Origin: Cryoendolithus antarcticus
Taxonomy: Eukaryota; Ascomycota; Dothideomycetes; Cladosporiales; Cladosporiaceae
Length of the DNA: 64,000 bases
Reading direction: 5' to 3'
Assembly: GCA_002077065.1 (NCBI GenBank)
Contig: NAJO01000007.1
Coordinates: 992,001 to 1,056,000 of the forward strand
This document shows, in pieces, positions 53,086-64,000 of this stretch (position 1 is the stretch's first letter; every line of letters starts with the position of its first letter). The notes below the pieces were generated by a model that did not search any database, had not been told where the DNA came from, and worked only from the letters and a program-made list of their open reading frames with translations. Both the position numbers and the translations under genes were made by a program.

Positions 53086-55332
53086 CTACCACGCGGGACA
53101 AGCATCCCTCCCCACGTTCTGCTTCACTTCAGCAAAGTTACCCCATTTGGGAAACTGATCACCAGTAGTGGCAGGCTGCACATCCGCGCCAACGACCTTC
53201 AAATTCAGTCCCGGTACTTGATCATTCGGCACCGCTGTGCCGTCGAACTGCGAAGGATCATCAGTATCTGCACACTGCAAGTCGAAGGCTGTAAGGGAAC
53301 TCACCATCCCCACGCTCCACCCCAGATTCCCCCTCAAATACTCCTCCACATCTCCCTTCCTTAAGCCCTTCAGATCCCCAGTCTTCGCTTTGTCCAGCAA
53401 CGCACTCGTCAGCGGCACCGTACCCATGACCCTCACACCACTGTTCATCCTCATCCCATTGCCCTCACTATCACCCGGCAGCGCTGCGAAGATGGCATGC
53501 GTACCGACCAGATTCGGATTTGTGGGCCAGCAGCTCGGATCATTCGAGTTAAAGTCTCCGAGGAAGACGTAGATCGCATACGATCCATTGAGAGCGAATT
53601 TCTCGCTGACGATGTTGGCGATATACTCCCGGCGTAGAGGCTTCGGCCTCGCTGCTGTAACAGGATCACGAGGAAAGAGAGATGGTTCCACGGGCGTATT
53701 ATCGATAAAGCGCTTTAAGGGCTGGATCACAGCGTTTGCGCTGTTTGACGGCGAACTGTCGCCACCGTATAGCCGGTTGATGGCGGCTTTGATGGAAGAA
53801 ATGTTGGCGTTGTTGGCGAGTTCCGGGTAGGTGTAGCCGAAGGTGCGGGTTGAGCGGGCGGTTTGGGAGGTCCATCGAGTGCCGTTCTGATCGCTGTGGA
53901 AGGGGTCGAGAGCTAGGCATGACGTTAGTGGAGAGTAGACAGGGGATTGAAGGTTTACTGACGAGTATTAGCATCGACTACCTGGCCTTGATGGATCGTA
54001 AAGCTGTTCTGGAAAATCCGTGTCGGCTGGACGTAAATGTCAGGGTATAGGGCCTGCCAAAGGGCGAAGCTGCGATCGATCATTGTGTGGCTGTAAGTTC
54101 GTCAGCATGAAACCGCCAAAGTCTCTCGAGGGTGTACGACTGACTGCAGCCAGAAAATCGGGTCAAAAGCCGAGTAGTCTAGATAGGTCATGTGCCCTCC
54201 GCTTCCAGTAATGCCATGGATCACATCATGGATCGACTCCAGACTGTCAGCGTTCTTCACATCTGCACCAAAAGTGTACGACTCGGTGCCGAATTCCGAG
54301 AAGTTGCTGTAAAAGGTGAAAAGATTGTACAAGCGATCTCGAGATGACACTCGAGCGTAGTCTAGGATCGGGCCAACGAGATTATTTTGGCTGGTCGCGC
54401 TCTCGACCTGGCCACCCAGAGGGTCTCGAAGGGTTGAAGACCATTCGCTCCACTAGATGAAGGGTCAGCTCACGATCGCGCAAAAGACACGGCATGGCGT
54501 ACTGGATCGTAGTAAAAGTCGTCTCTTGACACCGAATGGAATGTGTAGGAATACAATGGATTTGGGATCGTGTTCGTTCCATTTGACATCTTCACCGTCA
54601 CTGTCGGATTCGAGATGCTACTCGGATAGACGCTCTGCCCGGCCGGTGGGTCTGCCGCCCAGTCCCAGTATGGATGTCTCCATGATAGCGCAGCGATCGC
54701 GTATTTCGTCCTCGTTGGGCCCGCTGGAAAAGAGTTGACTGCGGCAATAATGTGGCTGTACAGCGTTTGCTTATTGCGAAATCAGTAGGAGCCGAGCTGG
54801 CGTCCACGACGTACGACATACCTCGTACAGCGCCAGGTATGGTCGATGCCAAGGCAAGAGAAGCTGCGAAAGATGAATGCAGTAGCCTGGCGCAGTGATG
54901 CCCTCGCCTGGTCCTACGCCGTCCCACGGCACATATGGTCTACCATGGATACCTGAAACCACATCAGTTAATAGCTGCCCATTGGCGGGGTCGCGCACGC
55001 AGACCTGCAATCTGGTAGTACGACAACTTCTCCGTCTGGTTCGTCGCCATGAACCGCGTCAAGCCGAGCATGAACAAGTTCCATTGATCGACATTCTTCT
55101 CTAATTGTCTGATCTCGAGGCGCGGCTGGGGACTCGTGCCTTGGATGCCCGTAACGATAGTGTAGCCAGATGCGCCGTCAGAATGTCGTCGATCGAGCAG
55201 TATATCATGGCCGACTAGCTCGGGGAAGTCCTCGACTTGGTGGTTCAGGAGAGGTTTCGCTGCTGCGGCGAAGGCGGTATGGTGTAGCGACAATAACAGA
55301 AGAGCCCGTAGGGATAGTCTTAGGTAGCGCAT
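53086..55332 (-). CDS. Tyrosinase (type 3 copper monophenol monooxygenase)
   Basis: Hydroxylates monophenols and oxidises diphenols to quinones, a route to melanin. Six exons (55332-55005, 54952-54822, 54769-54503, 54452-54145, 54090-53963, 53912-53086; introns 50-54 bp) give 662 residues. A hydrophobic N-terminus (LSLRALLLLSLHHTAFA) looks like a signal peptide. Copper A: His112, His136 and His145 in GYCIHLSQLLLPWHRPY; Cys134 two residues before His136 matches the Cys-His thioether seen in Neurospora tyrosinase. Copper B: His317 and His321 in SIHDVIHG and the His in DPIFWLHHTMIDR, which only forms when the fourth intron is removed. The long C-terminal extension is the usual cap domain of latent fungal tyrosinases. 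Several donors are non-consensus (GTCTGC, GTCAGT) but every phase fits. Confidence 0.92.
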
Positions 55333-56858
55333 CGTCGTCCGCCCCAATGTGCTAGTCCAGAGATTGTGCCTGCCTCGAGCAAACTTCCTCGGTGTTCGTA
55401 ATGATAGCGCAATCCCGCTCAGGAAGTGTTCACGGAATGCGTAGGGCGGCGTAGTCCTTAGGTCAATGGCTAAACATGCATATCCAATGCGAACAGAGCA
55501 GCAGTGTTTACACGACAGTCGTCGTCATACCACACAGCCACAACTTCAAGGTGTTACGTCGAGAAGCCGGTTTCCGAGCGCTTGTGAAGTAGGGAAAGAG
55601 CGCATGGGACTGTGCAAAAAGAGCGACGAGATGCGTGAAGGCATGAGCCAAGAAAGACGACACGAAAATACTTTGAGATGTTTGGAGACTCTTACTGTAC
55701 TATTCGTAGCACACGCAGGGTACAAGGCTGCATCACACTTGACCTGCAGCAGCAGAGGCGGATGGAGTGGTCGGGGTGGGCAACAGGGTGAGGGCTGGTC
55801 GGGAATGCGGCGGCGGGTGCGTGATGCACGATGCCAGTGCCCGTCGTTCGTTATCTTTGCTGGAGAAGCGGATGCTAGGTGGCACACGGGAGGTAATGGC
55901 CTGAGCGATACCTAGTCCGGTAGGATCGTATGTTAGGTAGATTGATTCCCGAGGTTTGATATCTTGATAGAGGACGGTGAGCAAGGCAGGTGAACGTCAG
56001 CTCGGCCAACAAAGAGGATCGAGCTCGCGCTCCACGAAGCCGAGACATAAGAGTTGAGACATGGACTTGAAGTGCATGTGGAGAAGATCGTGGTGGCCAT
56101 TTGCACTGTTCCCATGAAGTGAACTATTCGCAGTTCCCACCTCCCCAGGATCCACCCTTGCCGGTCAATCTAAGCATCTTTTTCAGACACCATCCGCTCG
56201 CTTCACTCCATTGCAAGTCCCGATACATCACCGATCCGCAATAAATCATTGGCTCTGGACCGATTGACCGCCTTGTGGTAGCCATGCGAGGGCATACACC
56301 TTCATAACTGCTGTGTCTGCAACCTGCAGTGCTCATGTCAAACACCATACTGGTGACAGCCAACATCATAACACCACCTCACAACAAGCGCGAGCACAGG
56401 CTGTAATTGACCTTCTCATTGGGTGTTGTGATATTGTCGAAGGTCACGCAAGTCGTCAGACTTGCCGGATGAGTGCCTGCGCGCAGCCGAACTGGGACGG
56501 CGTTTGGTGACACAAATCTGCAAGCTACATCACTCGGGACGACCACGCACCCGGGTCGGCGTTTGATTCGCAGACGAGGTCGGCTGACAGTCGATCACCA
56601 AGTCGTAGCAGAAAGTGGACTCCGCGAAGGACCTTGATCGCGCTCGACAGGGCATCGTAGTGTGCTGTAGCGTTGTAAAGTGTGCCAGCCAGCATGGCCA
56701 GTTTCGGACACGGCCTTTGTCGCTGTGCGTTCGATGCAAGGATTCTCGCTGTTTGCCACAAGCTGCGACGCTTAGTAGTGCTGAAACCTTTGACCATGTC
56801 GTGCGCTGAGCGCACGCAGCGTAATGCAATGTTGATTCGTTCTACCACCAGCAATCGA
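55333..56858. other. Long upstream region of the tyrosinase gene
   Basis: 1.5 kb between the tyrosinase ATG and the SOF1 stop, both minus strand. Frames up to 149 codons occur on both strands without motifs. Probably tyrosinase regulatory DNA; no repeat or RNA gene seen. Confidence 0.45.
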
Positions 56859-58199
56859 TCATTGCTCAGTGACCAGCACCATCTTCTCCCTCTCACTTCT
56901 CCGGGCCTTCAACCCCTTCTTTGAGTGCTTCCTCTCATTCTCCTCTTTGCGCTTGATCGACTTCAGCTCCTCACCCTTGATCTCACCTGCCTTCTTCACC
57001 TGCTTCGGTACGTGTCTGTGCCTGGCAATCCGTCTGATCTCGGGCATATGCTTGTACCTCTGCTTCAGCGCCTCATCATACTCCAGTTTCTGCCGTTGCG
57101 CAGCACTCTTCACACCTTGCCGGGCTGATGCTTTCGCACGCCAGAGGCGCACATTGCCATCATCAGAGCCGGACAGAACATAATTGTTGTCTGGCGTCCA
57201 CGCGCATGAGAACACACGCTGCATTCGCTTAGTGTGGTATATATCTCTGCTGTGGCCCTCATTGCGTTTCCAGAGACGAATGCTGCGATCGTATGACGCG
57301 GATACGAGCTCTTCGCCGGTGGGAGAGAAGTCGATGTCCATCACTGCGCTCACGTGATCTTTGAGGATGTTCATGGCACGCGATAAGTTGCGAGAGTCGA
57401 ACAGATAGATGTTATGGTCTTCGTTCGCTACTGCGAGATTGAAAGCCTCAATTGGGTTCCACGCAACAGCGTTCGAAGAGAGCGTGAGCACAGAGCGATG
57501 AAGGGGAGAATTCGTTCGGAGGTCATAGAGTACCAGCGAGCGATCTGACGCTGTCGAAGCTAGTAGAGAAGTTTCAGACTGATTGAAAGCCAGCGAAGTG
57601 ATCGTGTCTACACTCGTCGGCCAAGCTAGTGTCTGTGTGGGCCCAGCATTCGGTCGATTCAGATCATAAAGCGATATAGCCGACGACGCAACAGCAAATG
57701 CTGGCTCCTTCCGGTGCCTTGTGATCGCAGTAAAAGCGTTATTGCCCAACCATGTCGCCACTGGTGCACTACCCGTTGGCGTGTGGTATGGGTCAAACAG
57801 CTTCACCGTGCGATCGCTCCCGCAGGACAGCAACTTCTGATCCTGTGTCCAGCATACGCTCTTCACAACATTCTCATGCGCCTGTGCCTGCCAGACCTCA
57901 TCCTGTCTCGGCAGATCCCAGACCTTGACTACACCATCTCCACTGCCACTTGCAAAGCGTTCGAGGGATTTTGGATCCTTAGCGATGGTGTAGACTCCGT
58001 CGACATGCCCTTTTCCAAGTTGTGCTACGAAGGGCGCAGCGAACATGCGCTCCAGCTTCGTTGCGTTCAGAGCTCGCGTGTATTCTCTCGCACGCTCGAA
58101 GGGATGTAGAGCCGGGTCTAGGTTTCGAGGCGTGCGAGCGACATCGCTGCCCGGCGCCTGGTGAGAGGCAGCTGAGCGGGTGAGCGCTTTGATCTTCAT
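56859..58199 (-). CDS. SOF1: SOF1/DCAF13, WD40 protein of the U3 snoRNP
   Basis: Nucleolar factor of the small-subunit processome, needed for 18S rRNA maturation. Intronless, 446 residues from the ATG at 58199 (MKIKALTRSAASH), chosen over an ATG 17 codons earlier because homologues start MKIK. The stretch RNLDPALHPFERAREYTRAL is the family's N-terminal signature, followed by seven WD repeats (FASGSGDGVVKVWDLP, LLSCGSDRTVKLFDP, LVSASYDRSIRLWKR, VLSGSDDGNVRLWRA). The C-terminal Sof1 domain is complete (EALKQRYKHMPEIRRIARHR, then HVPKQVKKAGEIKGEE, then a Lys/Arg-rich tail). Length and order match yeast Sof1 and human DCAF13. Confidence 0.95.
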   Translation of the reverse strand: MKIKALTRSAASHQAPGSDVARTPRNLDPALHPFERAREYTRALNATKLERMFAAPFVAQLGKGHVDGVYTIAKDPKSLERFASGSGDGVVKVWDLPRQDEVWQAQAHENVVKSVCWTQDQKLLSCGSDRTVKLFDPYHTPTGSAPVATWLGNNAFTAITRHRKEPAFAVASSAISLYDLNRPNAGPTQTLAWPTSVDTITSLAFNQSETSLLASTASDRSLVLYDLRTNSPLHRSVLTLSSNAVAWNPIEAFNLAVANEDHNIYLFDSRNLSRAMNILKDHVSAVMDIDFSPTGEELVSASYDRSIRLWKRNEGHSRDIYHTKRMQRVFSCAWTPDNNYVLSGSDDGNVRLWRAKASARQGVKSAAQRQKLEYDEALKQRYKHMPEIRRIARHRHVPKQVKKAGEIKGEELKSIKRKEENERKHSKKGLKARRSEREKMVLVTEQ

Positions 58200-58455
58200 C
58201 GTGTGCGGCTTTCCATGTTGGAGTAGGTGTATGTACAGCCTCGAATGCATGCTTCAAAAAAGTTGCCCAAGAGCACGCGGCTCGGCGAGTCGGCGAAGCG
58301 GGAACGATACTGTTATCTTAGCCTGCTGTGGGGTAACGTGACGTCCTCATGGGTTGCTGACAATTGGAAGAGGATCGCCCGACGCCTGTCTCGTTACATG
58401 TACAGTTCTCGAGTGTAGGATACTTAACGAAGTTGTCGACTCAAGCACTCAGTGA

Positions 58456-59151
58456 ATGACGCGTCCGGCTTTGCCCTCTTTCTTCTCCGCAGCATTCCGA
58501 CCTCTGCCTCGCTCTGCTTGCTTCCCCTATCATTCACGCTTCATCTCTTCCAGCAACCTAACCCATAACTCATCCCCAATCCGACAAACGCACTCGAAGC
58601 CAGCGAGCCGCAGGATGTCTACTCCCTCTGCTTCAATGGACTTCCCTCCCTTAGCCCTCCGTCAGATCCTCGCAGAAGTGGCGGAGCTGCTCAAGTCCCG
58701 TGGCGAAACCTTGAGCATCGCGGAAACGGCTGCAGGAGGCCTCATCTCCTCTTCAATACTCTCCACCCCGGGTGCCTCCAAGATCTACAAGGGCGGCCTC
58801 ACACTGTATACCTTGCCATCCCGCATTGCTTACGCCGGCTGGACGCAGGAAACCATCTCGGACTACCAAGGACCGACGACACATATAGTCACCGGCCTTG
58901 CGAAGCACGTGAGGAAGGATCTGGAGAGTACGTATACTCTCGCTGAGAGTGGCACTGCTGGTCCGACTGGAGGTGCGACGCCAAATAGGAAGCCAGGATA
59001 TGTTGCATTGGCAGTGGACTGCGAGAGAGGCACTTTTACAAACGAGCTCAATACTGAGCTCGGTGGTGACAGAGTCGCAAATATGGTGCAATTCGCTCTC
59101 GAGGGCTTGAAGTTGCTGAAGAGTGTCATCAGCGGCGAGGCGAAGCTCTAA
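58456..59151 (+). CDS. CinA C-terminal domain protein (nicotinamide-nucleotide amidohydrolase-like)
   Basis: Intronless, 231 residues. From about residue 70 it is a CinA-C domain: LLKSRGETLSIAETAAGGLIS, shortened here to GETLSIAETAAGGLIS, then YKGGLTLYTLPSRIA, TLAESGTAGPTGGATPNRKPG and a closing helix. These match the bacterial domain's T-x-x-x-A-E-S-C-T-G-G and A-x-S-G-x-A-G-P motifs, with Ala-Ala in place of Cys-Thr at the former. In bacteria the domain deamidates NMN in the pyridine nucleotide cycle. The N-terminal about 55 residues are Arg/Ser-rich and lack acids, like a mitochondrial presequence, with an alternative ATG at residue 54. Fungal members exist; activity and location are inferred. 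Confidence 0.85.
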   Translation: MTRPALPSFFSAAFRPLPRSACFPYHSRFISSSNLTHNSSPIRQTHSKPASRRMSTPSASMDFPPLALRQILAEVAELLKSRGETLSIAETAAGGLISSSILSTPGASKIYKGGLTLYTLPSRIAYAGWTQETISDYQGPTTHIVTGLAKHVRKDLESTYTLAESGTAGPTGGATPNRKPGYVALAVDCERGTFTNELNTELGGDRVANMVQFALEGLKLLKSVISGEAKL

Positions 59152-59741
59152 AGGTAGCTAAGGGCAACGGATATGGCGTCTGACTGCAAATATTCATGGA
59201 ATCTCGAGCAGAGAGTGGGGCACTTAGCCCTTGCGGAGACTCTGCCGAGTACGCTGCAGAATGTATCGATGTGTCCGAAGGACGGTCTGAGAGGAAGCTA
59301 GCCCCATATTTTGGTCCTGTAGCCTACACCCCAGCTGGCACGCATCTCTGACGGACTGCCCTGACGCTTATGGGCGCCGCATGCAGTAATTGGTAGTATC
59401 GCGTGGTCATCGCATGAGCAGGTCAGCATACGCCGTCACCGAAGAGAGGAAGCAAACCGTTCATAGTCAGGTCAACCCATATCTCCGAGAAGATGGGCAC
59501 GGAGGCGAGCTGTCGAGTACCTGCAAGGGACACCCAGACAACACTCGACGGGCGTAGCACTTCTGAAACCATGTAACAACACAACGAACATTATGAAAAC
59601 GCTATCCTGCTGCCGAAGACCCAGTCTCAAAACCGTACATGAACACCAACCACGTGAACTTCCCACTTACACACCCTCCTCATCCTACCCTTCTCCCCCA
59701 AACCCCTTCTTTTCCACTTAACCCATTACCTCTGCCATCCT
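59152..59741. other. Convergent 3' intergenic region
   Basis: 590 bp between the CinA-C stop (plus) and the CYSTM-like stop (minus). C/A-rich toward 59700-59760; no gene seen. Confidence 0.5.
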
Positions 59742-60101
59742 TTAAAACAAACAATCCAAACAACAACAGCAAGCCAACGCTCCCGCTATTCCAGCACAGA
59801 TCCCTCCTCCCGCCCCACCCCCTCTCTGCGGCTGTTGCTGCTGATACATCATCAGCTGCTGCTGGTACCCCATAGGCGGCTGCTGACCATAGCCCTGCGG
59901 CGGCCCGTACTGGCCCTGCGGTGGACCGTATTGCTGTTGGCCGTAAGGTTGTTGGCCGTAAGGTTGATGCCCGTACTGTTGCGGCGCGGGGGAGCCGTAG
60001 TAGTCTGCGTTCCCGCGTGGGTCTTGGGAGTCGTAGTGGGCTTGTTGGGGGGGCTGCATGCCGTATTGAGGCGGGTTGCCGTCGGGGGCTTTGTAGGCCA
60101 T
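59742..60101 (-). CDS. Small Gln/Gly/Tyr/Pro-rich protein with CYSTM-like Cys tail
   Basis: Single exon of 119 residues from the ATG at 60101 (MAYKAPDGNPPQYGMQPP). The frame continues upstream, but this ATG begins the family-like part. The first 90 residues repeat units such as GQQPYGQQQYGPPQGQYGPP; the end, GGGICAGIAGALACCCCLDC, is a Gly/Ala segment running into clustered Cys and a terminal LF, as in cysteine-rich transmembrane-module (CYSTM) proteins. Those are tail-anchored or palmitoylated stress proteins found across eukaryotes. Function here is inferred from composition. It is a short gene, but the pattern is hard to get by chance. Confidence 0.75.
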   Translation of the reverse strand: MAYKAPDGNPPQYGMQPPQQAHYDSQDPRGNADYYGSPAPQQYGHQPYGQQPYGQQQYGPPQGQYGPPQGYGQQPPMGYQQQLMMYQQQQPQRGGGAGGGICAGIAGALACCCCLDCLF

Positions 60102-60724
60102 TGCGCTGGGTGGGAGGTGAGGTGGCGTTGGGAGGCTTGGCGTGAGGGTTGTGGCTTGGAGGTTCGCTTTCAGGTTGGTGTTGCAACGAGTTGTCGTATA
60201 ACGGTGCGACGATCCACAAGGTTGTTGAAGGTGCTCGATGTTGCGCAAAGTGGATTCTGAGTGGAGAGCGGGCAGTGTGGATGGGCGGTTTTGAGGTATC
60301 GCTCGGCCTACAGTACCAAGCCGCTGCCAAGAGGCGCAGCTGCTCAAGAGTACGTCAGCTCCAATGAGGTCTGCTGCTCCACGCTTTCACATGAATGTAC
60401 ATGCTCCCGGATCTCGAGGGCAGACTGGCGCAATGGCAATCGCATTTAACGTACAAGAGTTAACGATACGCGCTGTCGACGTGTTTCTCAGTCATGCTCG
60501 GCGTAATTGAAGGATCGCGAAGCCAGTGAAAGCGCAAGACCGCTCACATGTGCCGATGGGGACTTGGCTGCAGTCGAAAGTTGTTGTATGCAATACCTGT
60601 ACAACGGTCTATAGGTATTGTACTATAGTAATCACAAGAGGTCTTCCCAGCTCTGCGGGCCGGAGTGACCATGCGCGCCGACCGGCAATGCAACAGACGC
60701 AGCGTTTATCATGCAGCTTCCGGC
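60102..60724. other. Intergenic region
   Basis: 623 bp between the CYSTM-like gene and the NMA111 stop, both minus strand. It should hold the promoter of the former. No further feature seen. Confidence 0.5.
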
Positions 60725-63700
60725 TCACCCCTCGATCTGAACCTCCCCATCCCCTCCTCCTTCCTCAGCACCCTCGGGCGCCATCTCGCCCTCTCCCTTC
60801 CTCACCGCACCATCCTCATAAGTGACCCTCTTCCACCCCTCCCTCAAGCTGGGATCCTTCGCAAACTCCACAGTCGGGAAGTAATGCTCGTTCTTCTTCA
60901 TAGTAGCCACCCAAGGCACATTATCGAATGTCATGACCTTCAACCTGAAGTAAGTGTTGTCGGGTATCTTGCTAGTCTCCCGGATGAAGCTCTCCAGATC
61001 TGGGGTGGGCACGGCGTTGACAGCGAGGATGAAATTCGTAGGCGCGAGACCGTAAGCGTATGCAGGCGATCCGCGCATCCGCGCTGAGACGTAGATATCC
61101 GAGTGGACTTTACTGATCTGCTGTCTTACAGCGTGATGCGGGCGATGGAGCACGGCGCCGCAGAAGACGACGATGCGGTCGGTTTCGAGCTCCGAGGTGG
61201 GTACTGTGGGGACGTCGAGAGAAATTTCTTGTTGTTTGCGGACGACGACGGCGCGGAGCACGGCGTTATTATACATCACGTCCAAATCTGCCACACGGGT
61301 GATGAGGCGGTCGTTGAGCGTTAGAATCACGTCGCCTTCGGCTAGCCCGCCGGTGTTGCCGGCGTCGACTTTGCGGACCATGAAAAGTTGGTGGCGCTCG
61401 GGGTCTTCCGACTCGACGCGCTCGATCCAGGATTCGGCCACGCCCATTATACGGGCTTGGCTCATCTGGACTGTTTGCGTTTCTAGATTCAGGATTTGGA
61501 GGTTAGGGACGCGGCCGGACTTGACTTCTTCGATGATGGGAAGGAGAGCGGGTGTGGCGAGGCCGAGGTGGTACTCGACGTCTTTGTTGGTGTGGCCGGT
61601 TCGCTCACCCAAGTAGGTCAGCCAAAGGGCTTGCACCGTGCCGTCCTCTGCTACGAGGACACCGCTGCCGCATTGCCCACTAAGGCTTGTGTCGACCGTG
61701 ATGGCATCGAGGTTGACGGCGCGGTAGCGGGGTGTGGAGGCGCTGGCTGGGATCGCAACGGTCGTGATGTCGGTGACTGCGGTCTTTGCTACCACCGGGC
61801 GGTAGTTCTGGTTGAAACCGAAGAAGATCGTGCTCTCGCCTTGCTTGATTGGAGTAGTGGCGAGCTTCGCGCTTTTCACTGGCGCTTTGACTAGGCTCAC
61901 ATCATATTTGATAATCACGTAGTTCTGCAGTGGGTGCATGAACACGATCTTCCCGTCGACGATGATGCTGTCCGCGAAGGTGAGGGAGATGTCGCAAAGA
62001 TCGTAGGGAACGATTGCGCGACTGACGATCACAAGACCCTGCTCGGCATCGATCACTAGACCGAAGCCAGTCTTTCGTGAACGAGGAAAGCCGTCTATCC
62101 GTAAGGGCATGTTAGCGCCGACTCTGACGAACGACCGCACGATGTCAACAGCTTGAGGATGTGCGGCACCCTCCATCTTCACGAAGTTAGCCTTCCGAGG
62201 CACCGGTGCGAGGGGTGGAAGTGGCTCTGCCAATGTGGTGAAGTCCCAGAGTCCTGACTTATCGTTTCTTACAGCCATGCGCATCGTCTTGCTCCAGTGG
62301 CGGTCGACGAGCAGGATACTAGTGTTTAAAGTATGCATGTCGCGTAGGTGCTTGTATGTCACTACGACCCTGCTCCGGTCTGCAATTCCTCCCATGACCT
62401 CGATGAACGTCTCGAGGTCAGGTGTCGGCTTGTTGTCGATCGTTTGTATGAGCCAACCGTACTCTGAGCCATCGAAGCGGAAGCTGCCAGTGGCCTCGCA
62501 ACAGTAGACACCAGGATTCTTCAGCGTCACAGCGTAGAACCGCGCCTGCTGATATGACAGGTCATGGAAAGCTGCACCGGCGACAGAAACGAAGCGATCA
62601 GGTGTGATCGCATGCAAGTCGCCGACTGTCAACTCCACCTGCACATCCTGACCACCTCTTTGCACAAGCAAACTAACCTTGCCACCCACGCTGCTGTCCA
62701 GTATTGAGTCAAGTCGAATGAATTGCGTCAACAGCTCGCCATTGACTTTGATCAACACGTCGCCCTCTTCCAGCTTTTTATGCCCTGGTCCATCGGGTAG
62801 TATGACCTCCGCGACCAGCATGCTGTTCTCTTTCGGGAACTTCTCTCTGACCTTGGCTTCCCACTCCGGGCTCAGACCTAGTCTTCTGCACTCATCAAAA
62901 GCCTTCAGTATCCACTGCGTCTGCATCGTACCGCGATCTACCGGTCGGCCTTCTCTTATGCACTGCAAAGCTCGAAGTGGTCGGTCTAAGGGGAGGAAGT
63001 AGTCTGTCGCAGCGCCATCTGCCCGTCCACCAGCTTGCAATGCCACGGCAAAGCCGTCAATATTGACTACCGGCGATCCCGATGACCCTCCTGATGCAGC
63101 GGCAGCAGCCTGGATGTAGTTCGTATTGAAGTCACTGTAGCCCTCTCCGTACTCTGGCGCATTCCTGTCCAACCGCGAGATCACTCCAGACAGAACTGAC
63201 AGCTTCTCCCCAGCATCGTTGCCCACGACCCTGATCTCAGACCCAACTTTCGCCAAATCTGGTCTCAGCTCCAGATGCGCCACAGGCATGTACTTGATCG
63301 CCTTCGGGTCGAACCTCAGAATCCCAAAGTCGTGCACCGGATCGCGGTAGACCGGATACACATCGCACTCCTCGTGATTGTCAAAGATGCAGTAACCCCA
63401 AAACGGCCCAGCGCCCACGACATGTCGATTTGTCAAGATGTAGCCCTTCTCAGCATCCACCACAAACCCCGTCGCCTCACTCGATAACGCCTGGTCCGTG
63501 TCGAAGCTGCAGGTCTGGCAGAAATGTATGCTGACGACGTTCTTGATCACCTTCTCGATCGTTGCTTGCCATTCTGCCGAGTCTGCTGCTGTCGCTGTGA
63601 TCAGGTCGCCGTCGTCTTCGGACATGGGGGAGCCGTAACCGTCGCCGTTGGGGGTGTCATTTGCAGAGACGTCGACCGCGATGCCGTTTGTGTAGGAGCC

Positions 63701-63799
63701 TGCGGTGACTGGTGGGAGTAGTTCACCGGAGCGGACTTGCTTCAGTGGTCGGTCTGAGGCGGAGGGCGGTGCTTTTCGCTTTGCTGTGCTGTGGTCCAT
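60725..63799 (-). CDS. NMA111: NMA111, nuclear HtrA-type serine protease with PDZ domains
   Basis: Intronless, 1,024 residues from the ATG at 63799 ([12 protein letters not shown]); the frame is open to 63973, but family members start here. Trypsin-like HtrA domain: His126 in [10 protein letters not shown], Asp157 in [12 protein letters not shown], Ser240 in [10 protein letters not shown]. Its second, degenerate protease-like half and PDZ domains follow ([36 protein letters not shown]), the double architecture unique to fungal Nma111 and plant Deg7-like proteins. A basic N-terminus with KRK and a second basic cluster could serve as the bipartite nuclear signal reported for the yeast protein. 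Yeast Nma111 acts in stress-induced cell death and lipid homeostasis. The acidic end is Gly/Glu-rich. Confidence 0.95.
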   Translation of the reverse strand: MDHSTAKRKAPPSASDRPLKQVRSGELLPPVTAGSYTNGIAVDVSANDTPNGDGYGSPMSEDDGDLITATAADSAEWQATIEKVIKNVVSIHFCQTCSFDTDQALSSEATGFVVDAEKGYILTNRHVVGAGPFWGYCIFDNHEECDVYPVYRDPVHDFGILRFDPKAIKYMPVAHLELRPDLAKVGSEIRVVGNDAGEKLSVLSGVISRLDRNAPEYGEGYSDFNTNYIQAAAAASGGSSGSPVVNIDGFAVALQAGGRADGAATDYFLPLDRPLRALQCIREGRPVDRGTMQTQWILKAFDECRRLGLSPEWEAKVREKFPKENSMLVAEVILPDGPGHKKLEEGDVLIKVNGELLTQFIRLDSILDSSVGGKVSLLVQRGGQDVQVELTVGDLHAITPDRFVSVAGAAFHDLSYQQARFYAVTLKNPGVYCCEATGSFRFDGSEYGWLIQTIDNKPTPDLETFIEVMGGIADRSRVVVTYKHLRDMHTLNTSILLVDRHWSKTMRMAVRNDKSGLWDFTTLAEPLPPLAPVPRKANFVKMEGAAHPQAVDIVRSFVRVGANMPLRIDGFPRSRKTGFGLVIDAEQGLVIVSRAIVPYDLCDISLTFADSIIVDGKIVFMHPLQNYVIIKYDVSLVKAPVKSAKLATTPIKQGESTIFFGFNQNYRPVVAKTAVTDITTVAIPASASTPRYRAVNLDAITVDTSLSGQCGSGVLVAEDGTVQALWLTYLGERTGHTNKDVEYHLGLATPALLPIIEEVKSGRVPNLQILNLETQTVQMSQARIMGVAESWIERVESEDPERHQLFMVRKVDAGNTGGLAEGDVILTLNDRLITRVADLDVMYNNAVLRAVVVRKQQEISLDVPTVPTSELETDRIVVFCGAVLHRPHHAVRQQISKVHSDIYVSARMRGSPAYAYGLAPTNFILAVNAVPTPDLESFIRETSKIPDNTYFRLKVMTFDNVPWVATMKKNEHYFPTVEFAKDPSLREGWKRVTYEDGAVRKGEGEMAPEGAEEGGGDGEVQIEG

Positions 63800-64000
63800 G
63801 GCGAATGTTCTGGCGGCGCAATGTGATGAAACGAGAGCGCTAGCAGTGGGGAGGAGCGATCGGGTCGATGAAAGTGAATAGAGTCGTGTATTCGAGGTGT
63901 TCCACGCAAAGTGACTTTTCCGGTCAAGTCTTAGGCTGCGGCTGGAGGCTATGCTTTCAAGACGTTGCGCCACTGTCTTTAGGCCAAATGTTCGGCCAAG

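Noticed and set aside
55466..55915. 149-codon ORF upstream of the tyrosinase
   Set aside because: No motif, and it lies in probable regulatory DNA.

Overview
The window reads as nuclear DNA of a filamentous ascomycete (Pezizomycotina), most likely a Dothideomycete; the class is an inference from general gene style, not from a marker. The supporting evidence is: genes on both strands broken by short introns (mostly 50-65 bp, GT...AG), fungal families such as a Cyr1-type adenylate cyclase, a fused ADE2, a tyrosinase and an NMA111 protease, and intergenic gaps of about 0.1-1.5 kb. I support about 29 protein-coding genes, one clear pseudogene, one MITE-like element and a few short tandem repeats. 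I saw no tRNA, rRNA, CRISPR or viral gene.

Layout. 1-12.2 kb is housekeeping: a 5'-truncated SUA5 (t6A tRNA modification), pyroglutamyl peptidase, a GNAT acetyltransferase with an N-terminal helix-turn-helix, a haloacid dehalogenase, PEX7, RFT1, a SET-domain protein and an F-box protein. 12.5-16.7 kb carries three neighbours with Ala/Pro/Lys-rich low-complexity tails; the middle one is a PlsC-type acyltransferase. 17.5-19.6 kb is the most accessory-looking stretch: an orphan ORF with repeated SUMO-consensus-like motifs and Cys/His clusters, an RGG-rich ORF, a 403-bp inverted-repeat element flanked by TA, and a Gln/Leu-coding minisatellite. 19.8-24.6 kb holds two convergent monocarboxylate-type MFS transporters and a divergently placed short-chain dehydrogenase, possibly a small metabolite uptake/oxidation locus. 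25.5-36 kb has an SH3 membrane protein, CSN12, a C2H2 zinc-finger protein, a secreted deaminase-like protein, a decayed small gene and the PC4/SUB1 coactivator.

36-47 kb is dominated by the roughly 2,046-residue adenylate cyclase, followed by ADE2 and RPL18. 47-52.3 kb has an AlkB-like dioxygenase with CUE and GRF modules, a zinc alcohol dehydrogenase and an unrecognised protein. 53-64 kb has a tyrosinase, SOF1, a CinA-C domain protein, a CYSTM-like small protein and NMA111.

Nearly all gene models below were rebuilt by hand from splice sites that keep the reading frame, and exon lengths were checked for divisibility by three. Two introns appear to use GC-AG borders. No large gene cluster or defence system is visible. 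The best candidates for something new are the 17.6-18.8 kb orphan locus, the adjacent MITE and the frameshifted gene at 34 kb.
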